A stretch of DNA of 56,790 nucleotides from Promethearchaeota archaeon (GCA_019057865.1 JAHLWP010000027.1:1-56790), one strand, 5' to 3'. Shown: positions 16,169 through 25,429, counted from the first letter of the stretch. Notes: generated by a model from the sequence alone, not told the origin. Numbers and translations are program-made.

Positions 16169-16954
16169 TTAATCATCATAAGAAAGAACAAATTCACAGA
16201 ATTTTTTTGCATAGTTTCTTTCCAGTTTTTTTAAGCCCATATGAACTATGGTTGTTTTATGGGGCCAACCGATTTGCTTAAAAATATCTGGTAAAATGTT
16301 CCACTTTTTATTATCCGTAAACTGAATTGCTTTTTTAAATAATCTACTCTCATTAGGGTTGCCAGCTGCGATAACTGGTCTTTCATCTTTTCGAATTATG
16401 TGCATATTATTACCTATTCTTTTATCAATTTTTGAATAGTTGAGATTTTGCCCACTAAAGCGAAAGTCGAAAATTTTTTCAATTGTAATGTATCCTACTA
16501 GATATTTACCTTTTGCTCTTCTCCGAAAAGCAGGAATTAGACTCATATAGAACACAAGCATATCTCCTCTGTCTAGATTTGATAAGGCTTTGGCTTTTGC
16601 TTCTGATCCTTCACCATACGTGAAGGTATTAAATTCAGGGTCGTAATGTGGAATATATGAGGTTAAAGGATAACCTTTATACTTTCCATCTCCCAAATAG
16701 TCTCCCATATATATTCTATTAGGAAATTCTGGCCAAGGGTCAATTTTAATCTCGTTATATGTCTTGAGATCATAGGAGCTCTTATATACATTTTTATGAA
16801 ATAATCTTAGCTCTGCTACTTTTTCATTATGTATTGGATTCTCAATTGAGAATTCTGGAATAGGAATAAACAAGAATCTACCATCATCTAATATTGGAGC
16901 ATATTGTCCTCCAGTACTAGATTCAATTCCTATTGGTACAATAAGTATTTTCAT
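16169..16954 (-). CDS. Nmad3-like nucleotide-modification-associated protein
   Basis: This is a 261-residue protein. Its N-terminus (GGQYAPILDDGRFLFIPIP, 15-33) matches the start of the Nmad3 family, where SSxGGxxSPIxxDGxLLSLPIP is typical. The later segment SNLDRGDMLVFYMSL (about 125-139) also fits. Nmad domains were described computationally in clusters that make or use modified DNA bases; their biochemistry is not settled. It is last in a three-gene minus-strand unit and overlaps the Nmad2 gene by one base (the A of its own ATG), so the two are translated together. Confidence 0.7.
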   Translation of the reverse strand: MKILIVPIGIESSTGGQYAPILDDGRFLFIPIPEFSIENPIHNEKVAELRLFHKNVYKSSYDLKTYNEIKIDPWPEFPNRIYMGDYLGDGKYKGYPLTSYIPHYDPEFNTFTYGEGSEAKAKALSNLDRGDMLVFYMSLIPAFRRRAKGKYLVGYITIEKIFDFRFSGQNLNYSKIDKRIGNNMHIIRKDERPVIAAGNPNESRLFKKAIQFTDNKKWNILPDIFKQIGWPHKTTIVHMGLKKLERNYAKKFCEFVLSYDD

Positions 16955-17613
16955 TATTCTTCATCATCCTTAGGTGTTCCATCATATTCTATACATTTAT
17001 GGCATATGTCAAGATTTACGGAAAGTAAATACGGTGAACCTTGACATCCATTAAGACCATATTTAGTTTTCAACCAATTTAAGAAATTTGTAATAAGATT
17101 TTCTGGAAAAGTACACTTATGCCCTGGACCTTTTTTAATAATATCTTGAATTTTTTTAGGAATTTCCACAGCCTTTTTACCAAAGTAACAGAAAAGTTTT
17201 GAAATTAGCACAAATTCACCACTAAGGTCGTGTTGCTTTAATTCTTCATTTTCACTACCATCTCTATTGCTATGATTTGAAGGCCTCTGGTAATATACAC
17301 CCTTTGGATCTTTAAAGTAAATATTATCACCAACTTTCTTAATTTTATCACTACTAAACCAAGTCGGAATCTTATAACTGAATCTTTTATCTCTATCGTA
17401 TTGATCAAAAGATATCTTCTCTTCGACCTTCATTGCATAGATTAATTTTATGTTACCCACATATTCAACTGAACCTGTGCCAACTACCCAATCTCCTATT
17501 TTGATCTTTTTTCTAATCCGGGGTTTACAGGTGGCTAATGTGCAATACTCTCCAAATGGATTAGGTGCAAATCCAGAATCATACCTAACTACATATGAAT
17601 AGATCCTTGTCAT
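16954..17613 (-). CDS. Nmad2-like nucleotide-modification-associated protein
   Basis: This is a 219-residue protein. MTRIYSYVVRYDSG, then GFAPNPFGEYCTLATCKP (14-31) and IGDWVVGTGSVE (39-50) is the signature start of the Nmad2 family, including the paired cysteines. YAMKVEEKISFDQY follows as expected, and the C-terminal CHKC may bind a metal. It ends on the Nmad3 gene's start and lies about 35 bases after an HhH-like gene on the same strand. The cluster suggests handling of modified bases in DNA or free nucleotides. The length is normal for the family. Confidence 0.85.
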   Translation of the reverse strand: MTRIYSYVVRYDSGFAPNPFGEYCTLATCKPRIRKKIKIGDWVVGTGSVEYVGNIKLIYAMKVEEKISFDQYDRDKRFSYKIPTWFSSDKIKKVGDNIYFKDPKGVYYQRPSNHSNRDGSENEELKQHDLSGEFVLISKLFCYFGKKAVEIPKKIQDIIKKGPGHKCTFPENLITNFLNWLKTKYGLNGCQGSPYLLSVNLDICHKCIEYDGTPKDDEE

Positions 17614-17647
17614 ATACTCAGATAGTTGTATTATTTTTTTTTTAAGA

Positions 17648-18274
17648 TCATATTCGACCTTTTGCCCAAAAGATAAAGTCTAAGACTTTAACAGGATTAT
17701 CCCTTAGTTTTGAGATATCTCTTTTTTCTTTCAATTCTTCAATAATCATCTCTAAGGAATTATTTTTTATGATATATTCATAGCTCTGTTTAATTTCATT
17801 GTAAACAGAAAAAAACGATTCTATTTTCTCTTCAGGTGTGGTACCATACGGTTCTTTTAGCCCTAACGCTTTTCGGACTTGAGAATCATAGATAGGATAC
17901 TTATTATTTACTGTATGAAGCAACTTCGAACCATAGGAATATTCCATCTTAAATTCTCCACTTTTATCTTTCCTTAATTTTAACTTATGTAATATTTCTC
18001 TAACCTTTTCCTCAAATTTATCACTATCCGTTAGAGTAAAATCAGCAAGCACTGTAAAAAAGGGCTCTGATACCTGTGCCGAGATACGTATCATATAATA
18101 TTTTCTAAATACAAATTTAAATAAAGAATCATCTACAATCTTTTCTCCCAAGATCATGTATTGTTCGTGAATGAAGCAATAGACATCAATATATTCTTGG
18201 GGGATATTCTCAATGATAGTATCTTTTTCTTTATCTACTGATTTAATTATTTTTAGAATTCTTAATCGTTCCAT
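17648..18274 (-). CDS. HhH-glycosylase-like protein in the Nmad operon
   Basis: This is a 208-residue, helical protein. YGSKLLHTVNNKYPIYD (114-130) followed by SQVRKALGL resembles the helix-turn and active-site region of helix-hairpin-helix DNA glycosylase-like proteins, including enzymes that work on modified thymines, where SKxLHxxxPxxxPixDxxV is seen. The candidate catalytic acid is D130. A full glycosylase HhH-GPD motif with lysine is not seen. It starts at ATG 18274 after a good AGGAGG ribosome-binding site (18280-18285) and is first of the three-gene Nmad operon. Confidence 0.45.
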   Translation of the reverse strand: MERLRILKIIKSVDKEKDTIIENIPQEYIDVYCFIHEQYMILGEKIVDDSLFKFVFRKYYMIRISAQVSEPFFTVLADFTLTDSDKFEEKVREILHKLKLRKDKSGEFKMEYSYGSKLLHTVNNKYPIYDSQVRKALGLKEPYGTTPEEKIESFFSVYNEIKQSYEYIIKNNSLEMIIEELKEKRDISKLRDNPVKVLDFIFWAKGRI

Positions 18275-18342
18275 CTTATTAGGAGGTTCCTTCTTTTTTA
18301 TTTAATAATAGTTATGTTTGACATTGAATGAATTACCTTTTT

Positions 18343-18669
18343 TTAGTTATAATTTTTATTTATAGTGTATTCTAATTTGGTGGATTTTTTAACTAAAATT
18401 TTTAAAATCTTTGCGTGGAAATCCATATTATTTACAAACCACTTGGGAATATTCGTCTTATTCATCCTTAAATAAGGATTTGATATATTGTGAATTTTAG
18501 GGTATTCAATACCAAATAGGATTAAAACAGCTTTTAATGATTGCTCTACAGCCATTTCATAAGAAAATACAACGTCATTCCATCGTTCATCTTCAAATGC
18601 GCGAATCGCATTCTGCTGCCATTGTTTTCCTCTTTTTAATCCTTCCTGAGCGACTTCTATATTATTCAT
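18343..18669 (-). CDS. HEPN-domain protein
   Basis: This is a 108-residue protein with the HEPN helical core: AIRAFEDERWNDVVFSYEMA, EQSLKAVLILFGIEYPKIHN. It lacks the RxxxxHxY motif of HepT toxins, so it may be a non-catalytic partner. Typical members run 120-140 residues, and this one stops early with a lysine/asparagine-rich end (KLEYTINKNYN), so the C-terminal helix may be shortened. Its ATG overlaps the stop of the nucleotidyltransferase gene by four bases, the usual arrangement of MNT/HEPN pairs. Confidence 0.75.
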   Translation of the reverse strand: MNNIEVAQEGLKRGKQWQQNAIRAFEDERWNDVVFSYEMAVEQSLKAVLILFGIEYPKIHNISNPYLRMNKTNIPKWFVNNMDFHAKILKILVKKSTKLEYTINKNYN

Positions 18670-19421
18670 AATTCGATTACTTCACCAAATTGAACATCAT
18701 TTCGTTTCCAATAAAATTTTTTATCGGAAATAAAAATACGCTGTATTTTTTTAGATATTATTCTTTGGTTAATTCTTTTTATAAAATTAAATCCAATGTT
18801 AGATCTATCGAATAATATAATTCCATCCATAGCTATATCATAAAATAAAGTCCTAAAATTGTTTAATTCTTTTAATAGTATTGGATATTCTTGTAAAGAG
18901 CAATAAATTGGTCTATTATTTCCATCTTTCAACACAAGTCTCTTTTCAAGATCTACTAAAATGTTTGTTAAAGTTTTGTTTAAGTCTGATTTATTTGAAA
19001 TTTCATTTGAAAATATTAATAATAAATCAATATCGCTCTCATAAGTCCATTTTCCCCGGGTTACAGAACCATACAATATAACTGATATAATTTTGTTATT
19101 AAATTTTTCTTTTAAGAGAGAGATGTAAGTATATAAGTAATTTTTGAATATATATGGAACTCGATCATAATTCTCAAAGAAATTTTCTTCTTGGATAATT
19201 GCTTTCGCTTTTACAAGTATTCTCAATATTTTTTTTCCTCTTTCGGTTATCTGATATAATCCACTTTTTTGGATAAGTAACTTTTTTTCTAATAAGAACT
19301 TTAACCTTTCTGAGCGTGTTTTTTTGTTTTTAATAGATATATCAAGCGCCGTGAAGCTGGATTCCTCGTATACTTCTAATTGTTCTAATATTTTCAAACA
19401 ATAATCATCAATCAATTTCAT
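18666..19421 (-). CDS. nucleotidyltransferase (MNT) with N-terminal winged helix
   Basis: This is a 251-residue protein. Residues 1-75 form a winged-helix DNA-binding domain (SERLKFLLEKKLL, SGLYQITERGKKIL). The central domain has the nucleotidyltransferase motif VILYGSVTRGKWTYESDID (113-131), with the two metal-binding aspartates in SDID, and a later strand PIYCSLQEY. In MNT/HEPN pairs this enzyme adds AMP to the HEPN partner and blocks it. The extra winged helix suggests that it also regulates its own promoter. It starts at ATG 19421 and is translated just before the HEPN gene. Confidence 0.8.
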   Translation of the reverse strand: MKLIDDYCLKILEQLEVYEESSFTALDISIKNKKTRSERLKFLLEKKLLIQKSGLYQITERGKKILRILVKAKAIIQEENFFENYDRVPYIFKNYLYTYISLLKEKFNNKIISVILYGSVTRGKWTYESDIDLLLIFSNEISNKSDLNKTLTNILVDLEKRLVLKDGNNRPIYCSLQEYPILLKELNNFRTLFYDIAMDGIILFDRSNIGFNFIKRINQRIISKKIQRIFISDKKFYWKRNDVQFGEVIEL

Positions 19422-19580
19422 TAATATAATAATTGAAGTATAACTATTTATACCTTTGGTTCATATTTATATACTACCTGAAATTTAAATTTAAGAATTG
19501 GTAGAATAATTTGTTTATAACTACAATTAAATTTATTATAAATCACCAACATAAAGTTTTATTGATTATGGTGAAAAGGC

Positions 19581-20138
19581 ATGGAATATCGATTTTATAC
19601 TACTTTTTCTTCTCCATTTGGTACTTTTACTATAGTATGGAAAGAAACTGGCTCTGATTTACAAGTAATACGAATATTTCTAAGTAATCCTGAACTCAAA
19701 TCCGAAGTTAAAGCTCTGGAATCTTTCAAACAAATTAAATTAGGGTCCTCTTCATCAATTGAATTTCTTGGGGAGAAAATCCAACGGGTTTTTAAAGGTG
19801 AAAAGGTAGATTTTGATCTAGGGCTAATTGATTTTAATCAATGTTTTGACATTCAAAAGAAGGTACTTTTAGCTGAATATGCGATTCCAAGAGGATGGGT
19901 TAGCACCTATAAGCGAATTGCGGGTAAAATTGGTATACCTACAGGAGCCAGAGTCGTTGGAAACGCTCTTGCTAGAAATCCTTTCCCTATCATTATTCCT
20001 TGTCATAGAGCAATTAAAACAAATGGTGATCTTGGAGGATTTCAAGGCGGTATTAATATGAAACGTAGACTGTTAGAGTTAGAAGGAATAAAGTTTTCAG
20101 AGAGAGGAAAAGTCATTACTGATAGAATTTATTATTAA
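19581..20138 (+). CDS. ogt: methylated-DNA--protein-cysteine methyltransferase
   Basis: This is a 185-residue suicide repair protein that moves the alkyl group from O6-alkylguanine in DNA onto its own cysteine. The acceptor motif IIPCHRAI is intact, with Cys141, and is preceded by GARVVGNALARNPFP (122-136) and the helix-turn-helix region GWVSTYKRIAGKIG with the usual arginine finger downstream of it. The length is normal for the family. It starts at ATG 19581 and is monocistronic. The gene marks the return to ordinary chromosomal content after the defence-like island. Confidence 0.93.
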   Translation: MEYRFYTTFSSPFGTFTIVWKETGSDLQVIRIFLSNPELKSEVKALESFKQIKLGSSSSIEFLGEKIQRVFKGEKVDFDLGLIDFNQCFDIQKKVLLAEYAIPRGWVSTYKRIAGKIGIPTGARVVGNALARNPFPIIIPCHRAIKTNGDLGGFQGGINMKRRLLELEGIKFSERGKVITDRIYY

Positions 20139-20242
20139 AAAAACAAAAAGATGAAAAAATTAAACAAAAAAATTGATTGGTCAATTTTAAAAGGTTTGAA
20201 TTAACTCTATTTATTATAAAAATTATTTAAAGAGTTATTAAA

Positions 20243-21274
20243 ATGATTGAAACAAATATCACCAAGATGTTTGGATTAAAACATCCAATTTTTAGTGCAC
20301 CAATGGGACCATTTTTCACACGTGAATTAGCACTTGCTGTCAGTGAAGCTGGTGGATTGGGTGTTATATCAAATGTTAATATAGTTGGAACGGATCCTGT
20401 AGAAGAACATAAAGCAAGCTTAGAATATATGATTGAGCATACAGATAAACCCTTTGGTCTTAACATTCTTACTTCTCGTAATAATAGGGGTGTTAGACAT
20501 ATGGTTAGGGAATTACCGAGGATAGTTATGAATAATCCAAAAATGAGAGATCAATGTAAATATTGGCTTACTTCTGCTGGTTCATCAAAAATATTACCTG
20601 CTTCAAAATATTTTCAAGAATTGCGGGAAAATTCGGAAGTAAAACACTTCCATGTAGCACCTGCCGTATGGTTAGCACAGAAATGTATGGATTCTGGAGT
20701 AGACGGAATAGTAGTTACTGGTACTGAAGGAGGTGGTCACCAATCTTATGAAAGAGTCACAACTCTCGTTTTACTACAGCAAATTAATAACACCTTTCCT
20801 GATTTACCCAAGATCGCATGTGGAGGATTCGCCACAGGAGAGGCTTTAGCAGCAGCTCTATCACTAGGCGCTGGGGCAATTGCCATGGGTTCACGATTTA
20901 TTGCTTCAAAACAAAGTGAGTTTCATGAAAAGTATAAAGCTTTAATACCACCAGGAACACCTCAAGATACAGGACTTTTTACTGGTGCATTTGGACCAAT
21001 TCGTCTATACAAGAATAAATATGCATTAGGACATCCTGCTCCTTCTTCTAAAGAAGAAATGATAGCATATGAAGAATCTATAACCCCAGAGCAACGGGTT
21101 CATGATTTAGGAGCATATGATAGGGTTTATAAAGGAGACATTGATACTGGTGCAGTTTTACTTGGACAATCAATTGGAATTATTAATAGTATTGAGGATG
21201 TCAACGATATTATTGAAAAAATAATTAAAGAAGCCGAAGTCGTAATAAAAAATAACTATTCAATGATAAGATAA
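20243..21274 (+). CDS. nitronate monooxygenase-like FMN enzyme
   Basis: This 343-residue TIM-barrel flavoprotein belongs to the 2-nitropropane dioxygenase/nitronate monooxygenase family. MFGLKHPIFSAPMGPF starts the barrel. VTGTEGGGHQS carries the flavin-phosphate and catalytic-histidine region. IACGGFATGEALAAALSLGA with GAIAMGSRF forms the phosphate-binding loop. The same family includes enoyl reductases, so the true substrate is uncertain. It starts at ATG 20243 and is followed 19 bases later by a racemase-like gene, probably in one transcript. Confidence 0.9.
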   Translation: MIETNITKMFGLKHPIFSAPMGPFFTRELALAVSEAGGLGVISNVNIVGTDPVEEHKASLEYMIEHTDKPFGLNILTSRNNRGVRHMVRELPRIVMNNPKMRDQCKYWLTSAGSSKILPASKYFQELRENSEVKHFHVAPAVWLAQKCMDSGVDGIVVTGTEGGGHQSYERVTTLVLLQQINNTFPDLPKIACGGFATGEALAAALSLGAGAIAMGSRFIASKQSEFHEKYKALIPPGTPQDTGLFTGAFGPIRLYKNKYALGHPAPSSKEEMIAYEESITPEQRVHDLGAYDRVYKGDIDTGAVLLGQSIGIINSIEDVNDIIEKIIKEAEVVIKNNYSMIR

Positions 21275-21293
21275 TAAAAAATAATAATACGAA

Positions 21294-22016
21294 ATGAATG
21301 GGAAAAGTGATTCAAGAAAATTGGAAAAGTCAAACAAGATTGGGATTTTAGGTGGAATGTCCTATGAATCCACTATTAAATATTATGATTTAATTCTTCA
21401 GAAATATTATGAGAAATATAATGATTACAATTATCCTGAAGTAATTATTTTCAGTTTGAATTTCCAGAAATTAATTGATTATGAACTAGGTGTTGAGAGA
21501 ATTAAATACGTAGACTATCTTATGACTGGGATTAAATCATTAGAAAATGCTGGATCAAGTTTTATAATCATGGCAGCAAATTCGCCACATGCTGTATATA
21601 AAGATTTGGAGAAATTATCAAAAATTCCCATTTTAAGTATTGTAGAAGCTACTATGGGTAAGGCAAAACAACTAAACATGAAGAAATTACTACTTTTAGG
21701 TATAAAATTTACAATGCAATCCACATTCTATCAAAATTATGGCAAAAATTTAGGCTTGAAAGTGATAACCCCTTCAAATGAAGAACAAGATGAAATTGAT
21801 AAGATTATTTTTGATGAGTTAGTGATTGGTTTTTTTAAACAGGAATCCAAGAGGGAATTACTTCGTATTATTAATAATTACAAAGTAGACGGAGTAATAT
21901 TAGGTTGTACTGAATTACCTCTTATCTTAAATCAAAGAGACACAAAAGCAAAGTTGCTTGATACTGTAGAACTTCATACGGAAGCAGCCTTAAAATATTA
22001 TTTATCATTGAAATAG
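21294..22016 (+). CDS. aspartate/glutamate racemase-family protein
   Basis: This is a 240-residue protein. IGILGGMSYESTIKYYD is the family's first motif and VILGCTELPLIL the last, with the second catalytic cysteine. At the first catalytic position, usually MxCNTxH, it reads MAANSPH, so that thiol is replaced by alanine. Family members with one thiol can still act, using another residue or on other substrates, so racemase activity is uncertain. It lies 19 bases after the nitronate monooxygenase-like gene, and an MFS transporter follows in the same direction. Confidence 0.85.
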   Translation: MNGKSDSRKLEKSNKIGILGGMSYESTIKYYDLILQKYYEKYNDYNYPEVIIFSLNFQKLIDYELGVERIKYVDYLMTGIKSLENAGSSFIIMAANSPHAVYKDLEKLSKIPILSIVEATMGKAKQLNMKKLLLLGIKFTMQSTFYQNYGKNLGLKVITPSNEEQDEIDKIIFDELVIGFFKQESKRELLRIINNYKVDGVILGCTELPLILNQRDTKAKLLDTVELHTEAALKYYLSLK

Positions 22017-22076
22017 TTGTTTGTAAATTTTTTTAACTTTCAAATGCTATTTATAATAATTAAGATTAAGTGGTAA

Positions 22077-24359
22077 TTGCTTATCGGACGATTTAAACTT
22101 ACAACAGTAAAATTCAAAGATCTTGCTCCAATTGTATTAGTAATGTTATTGTTATTCGTCTCAATAGCATGTGCTAATATGCTTATTCCTAGTTATGCTG
22201 CGATTAGACAAGAGTTTAATATTCCAGAAGCATTAATTGCAATTCCAGATGCTTTCTTTGTATTAATTAGTGCTTTTTTTGCATTACTTTGGGGGTATTG
22301 GGCAGATAAAATTGATAGAGGGAAAGTACTATTGGCAGGAGCATTTTCATGGACTCTCGGAATGCTTCTAACAGCGTTTTCTACTTCATATTTAATGTTA
22401 ATAATTTCAAGAGTATCAAGTGGAGCAGGATTAGGATGTGTTTTGCCGGTTGGTTATTCAATTATTTCAGATGCAATTCCTGCTGAAGAAAGATCTGGTT
22501 GGTTTGGAACTCTTGCAATTTTAAGTTCCATTTCTAATGGTGCTGGTCAAGGACTATCTTCCTTTCTAGGACCAATGTTAACTTGGAGATTTCCATTTCT
22601 TTTACTTTCAGGAATAAGTGTAATTGTAATTATTTTACTTTTTTTTGTAAAAATCCCTCAAAGAGGAGCAGGTGAAGATGAACTTCTAGATTTAGTTGAG
22701 CTGGATTTAGAATATAGTTATCGAATTTCTAAAGAGGATTTAGGTGCTATTGTAAAAAAGAAAACAAATCTCTATTTAATAATTCAAGGTTTTTTCTCTA
22801 TTATCCCTGGTACTGTTCTTGTGTATTTTATAACTTCGATGTTAGTAACTGATTTTTTTAATGATATACCAAATGAAATACAACTGCAAACAGCTACGAT
22901 CTTTGCAGGAATGATTGGTGTTGGGTATATTCTTGGTAATGCGGTGTTTGCTCGTTTAGGAGACATCCTATTTCGGAAAAATAAAAAAAATAGAGCTAGG
23001 TTAGCTACTTTATGTTTAATACTTTCAATTCCTTTTGCAATAATTTTGCTTCTTTCGTTACAACCTATTAGTACAAATAAATTGAATATTGCTTATCCTA
23101 TACCTCCTGATTCAATCCCCACAGATCAGTTATGGGCCTATATCTTTCGAACTATTGGAGCGATATTTGTTGCATATCCAACTTATATTATCTTCTTTAT
23201 ATTTGCCTTAATAGCTTCAATGTTAGGGGCAGGGCCTGTTGCAAATCGGAATGCTGTTATGATTGATGTTAATATGCCAGAACATAAAGGTACTGCGGCT
23301 TCTTTCTTTAAGCTTTCTGAACAAATAAGTAAAGGTGTAACACTTTTAATATCATTTACTCTTATCTCATTACTAGGAAGTATTTTCAATATGATCTTTA
23401 TTACTATATTTTTTTGGTTTCCGGCAGCAATATTATGGTTTTTTGCTAGTAGAAACGTAGAAAAAGATATGAATCAAAAAGCTATGATCCTTTCTGAAAG
23501 AAAGCAAATCAGTTTAATTGATCATATCTTTGAATTAGAAATTCAAATAGACAGAGCAATTCAGAAAGTACAAGATTCAAAATATTATATATTAATTGAT
23601 AATGAGAAATTTAGTCGACTATTAAGAGATGCAATTATTATTTTTAAGTTCTGTGAGCGAGAAGGAGAATCCCGAAGTATTACCAATATTGAAGAAAAAG
23701 CTCATATTATGAAATTAAGAACCTTATTATTCTTACAAGAGACAAATAAAATATACAGACAATTAAATGAAGAGGATTTATCTCCTTCTGAAAAAGAACA
23801 ATTACAAGAAGGTTTAAAGCAGATATCTCTAAGAATTAGTGAGGGCGAAAAAAGTACTTATGGAATGATTCAAACTTATTATGAAGATGCCTACCTTAAA
23901 ATTCTTGAGGCAAGACTTAATCGCAAGAACCATATAATAAGAGGATTAGGTAAGATTTTAGAAGCAATAAGTATCTATGAAAGAGTTAAATACTTACTAA
24001 ACGAAAGGATTGAAACAGTAAAAGAAAAAAATGATTTATCAGAAGAGGATTCCTTAGTTTTACAAAAAGAACAGGAATTATTAGATAAATGTTTAAAATC
24101 ACTAAGAGCAACTATCAAATTAAAGGAAGAAATTGAAAATGCATTTGAGCAGTTAAGAGTCAAAGGCGTTGATAAGATAGATTTATTAAAGATTTCTGAA
24201 CTGACTCAGGAATTTAATGTGGATCTCTATGATGTGATTGTTGATACGTTTAGAAGTGATAATAAAACTAAAAATGTCTTAATTGAAGTTCTAAACAATA
24301 TAGATAACATATTTATTGAATACGATAAGTGGAGAGAAGTTGATCTTAAGGTTTTCTAA
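22077..24359 (+). CDS. MFS transporter with long cytoplasmic helical tail
   Basis: This is a 760-residue protein. Residues about 15-465 form a major-facilitator core of some 12 membrane spans, with the loop 2-3 motif GYWADKIDRGKVLLAG and PAEERSGWFG in the next loop. The last 290 residues are soluble, charged and helical (ISEGEKSTYGMIQTYYED and more), with coiled-coil character. That is unusual for the family, where the total is normally 400-500. The tail may sense a signal or bind a partner. The start TTG 22077 gives two basic residues before the first span. The substrate cannot be told from sequence. Confidence 0.85.
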   Translation: MLIGRFKLTTVKFKDLAPIVLVMLLLFVSIACANMLIPSYAAIRQEFNIPEALIAIPDAFFVLISAFFALLWGYWADKIDRGKVLLAGAFSWTLGMLLTAFSTSYLMLIISRVSSGAGLGCVLPVGYSIISDAIPAEERSGWFGTLAILSSISNGAGQGLSSFLGPMLTWRFPFLLLSGISVIVIILLFFVKIPQRGAGEDELLDLVELDLEYSYRISKEDLGAIVKKKTNLYLIIQGFFSIIPGTVLVYFITSMLVTDFFNDIPNEIQLQTATIFAGMIGVGYILGNAVFARLGDILFRKNKKNRARLATLCLILSIPFAIILLLSLQPISTNKLNIAYPIPPDSIPTDQLWAYIFRTIGAIFVAYPTYIIFFIFALIASMLGAGPVANRNAVMIDVNMPEHKGTAASFFKLSEQISKGVTLLISFTLISLLGSIFNMIFITIFFWFPAAILWFFASRNVEKDMNQKAMILSERKQISLIDHIFELEIQIDRAIQKVQDSKYYILIDNEKFSRLLRDAIIIFKFCEREGESRSITNIEEKAHIMKLRTLLFLQETNKIYRQLNEEDLSPSEKEQLQEGLKQISLRISEGEKSTYGMIQTYYEDAYLKILEARLNRKNHIIRGLGKILEAISIYERVKYLLNERIETVKEKNDLSEEDSLVLQKEQELLDKCLKSLRATIKLKEEIENAFEQLRVKGVDKIDLLKISELTQEFNVDLYDVIVDTFRSDNKTKNVLIEVLNNIDNIFIEYDKWREVDLKVF

Positions 24360-24380
24360 TATTATTAACTTCTTCTATTA

Positions 24381-24647
24381 TTAGTTATTAAACTCACTTT
24401 TTAATAAATTACACATATAATTTTTTTCTTCCCTTGAAAGCTGATGGACTATTTTACCTTTTTTATTAAAATTATCTGGACAACCAAGATCAAAGCTTAA
24501 GTTAATTAATAATAAGAGACAATCTCTAATTTTTAAAATATTTGACGAATTTTCCTTGAGATCCCTCATTAACTTAATTAAAATAAAATATTTTGTATCT
24601 TCGCTATTATCATAGATTTCCAAAATCTTTTTGATACAGTCTGCCAT
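24381..24647 (-). CDS. small helical hypothetical protein
   Basis: This 88-residue, all-helical protein is unrecognised. ILIKLMRDLKENSS, then DCLLLLINLSFDLGCPDNF. It starts at ATG 24647 and converges with the MFS gene, whose stop lies about 20 bases away. Downstream of its start, near 24730-24785, two direct copies of tcttttttcctatga occur, of unknown meaning. Confidence 0.5.
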   Translation of the reverse strand: MADCIKKILEIYDNSEDTKYFILIKLMRDLKENSSNILKIRDCLLLLINLSFDLGCPDNFNKKGKIVHQLSREEKNYMCNLLKSEFNN

Positions 24648-24880
24648 TTTTAACTGTAGTTAATCCTATAATTAATATCACTTATAGAGAGATCTCAATG
24701 ACTTACATAAAGAAATACATTTATATAAGTATCTATTTTCTTTTTTTTCCTATGAGAAATGGAGGTTTTCTCTTTTTTCCTATGAAAAAGAGAATTAAAA
24801 TTTGAATTAGTAAACTTATAATTAGTTGATCATCAATTTAACTAAAAAATGTATTTTTTTCCCTTTTATGAAAGTACAGA

Positions 24881-25429
24881 TTAAACTTCTATGCTTTGGA
24901 CAAATTGTTCTATTTCTTGTTCCAAATCTATAAGATCTTTAATTGAGATAATATCAGAACTAGCAAGTTTATTTAAAAATTCTTTGAAGAGTTTTTCTTT
25001 AGCTTTATCTGTCGGAAATAACAAACTGGACTTGTAATGCTCCCAATCGAGGATATTGGTAAACACCAAGAATAAAATCTCGATGTGGCTATACTCAACT
25101 AACCCTTTTAATTTTTCTTTAGTTATTAAAATTTTAGTATGATCCTTATAAAAATCAGATAAATCGTCATAATAATTTGTAAGTCGGGCAATATTATCGA
25201 GCTGAGCACGTAATGCTGCTTGATTTATGGGACTTTCTTCGTCCCTATACATTATTTCAAAGTACTTCATAATGAAATCTTTTAATTTTTGTAGTTTAGT
25301 TTGGAAGACTCGGGTTTTAACGATTCGCTCAAACATCGGACTCTCTTTATCTTTATAGAAATTCAATTCAAACTTCAATATTGATAATATATCAAAGAAT
25401 AACTCACGGATATTAATATCTTCAGCCAA
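24881..25429 (-). CDS. hypothetical helical protein
   Basis: This 182-residue protein is unrecognised. It is acidic-basic alternating and helical throughout, with LDNIARLTNYYDDLSDFYK in the middle and DLIDLEQEIEQFVQSIEV at the end. No cysteine or membrane span is present. It starts at ATG 25429. It lies downstream of the nucleotidyltransferase gene on the same strand, with a gap of about 140 bases. Confidence 0.55.
   Translation of the reverse strand: MAEDINIRELFFDILSILKFELNFYKDKESPMFERIVKTRVFQTKLQKLKDFIMKYFEIMYRDEESPINQAALRAQLDNIARLTNYYDDLSDFYKDHTKILITKEKLKGLVEYSHIEILFLVFTNILDWEHYKSSLLFPTDKAKEKLFKEFLNKLASSDIISIKDLIDLEQEIEQFVQSIEV

Noticed and set aside
24730..24790. Insertion-sequence end from the direct copies of tcttttttcctatga
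   Set aside because: Only two short copies without target duplication or a transposase; low-complexity repetition explains them.
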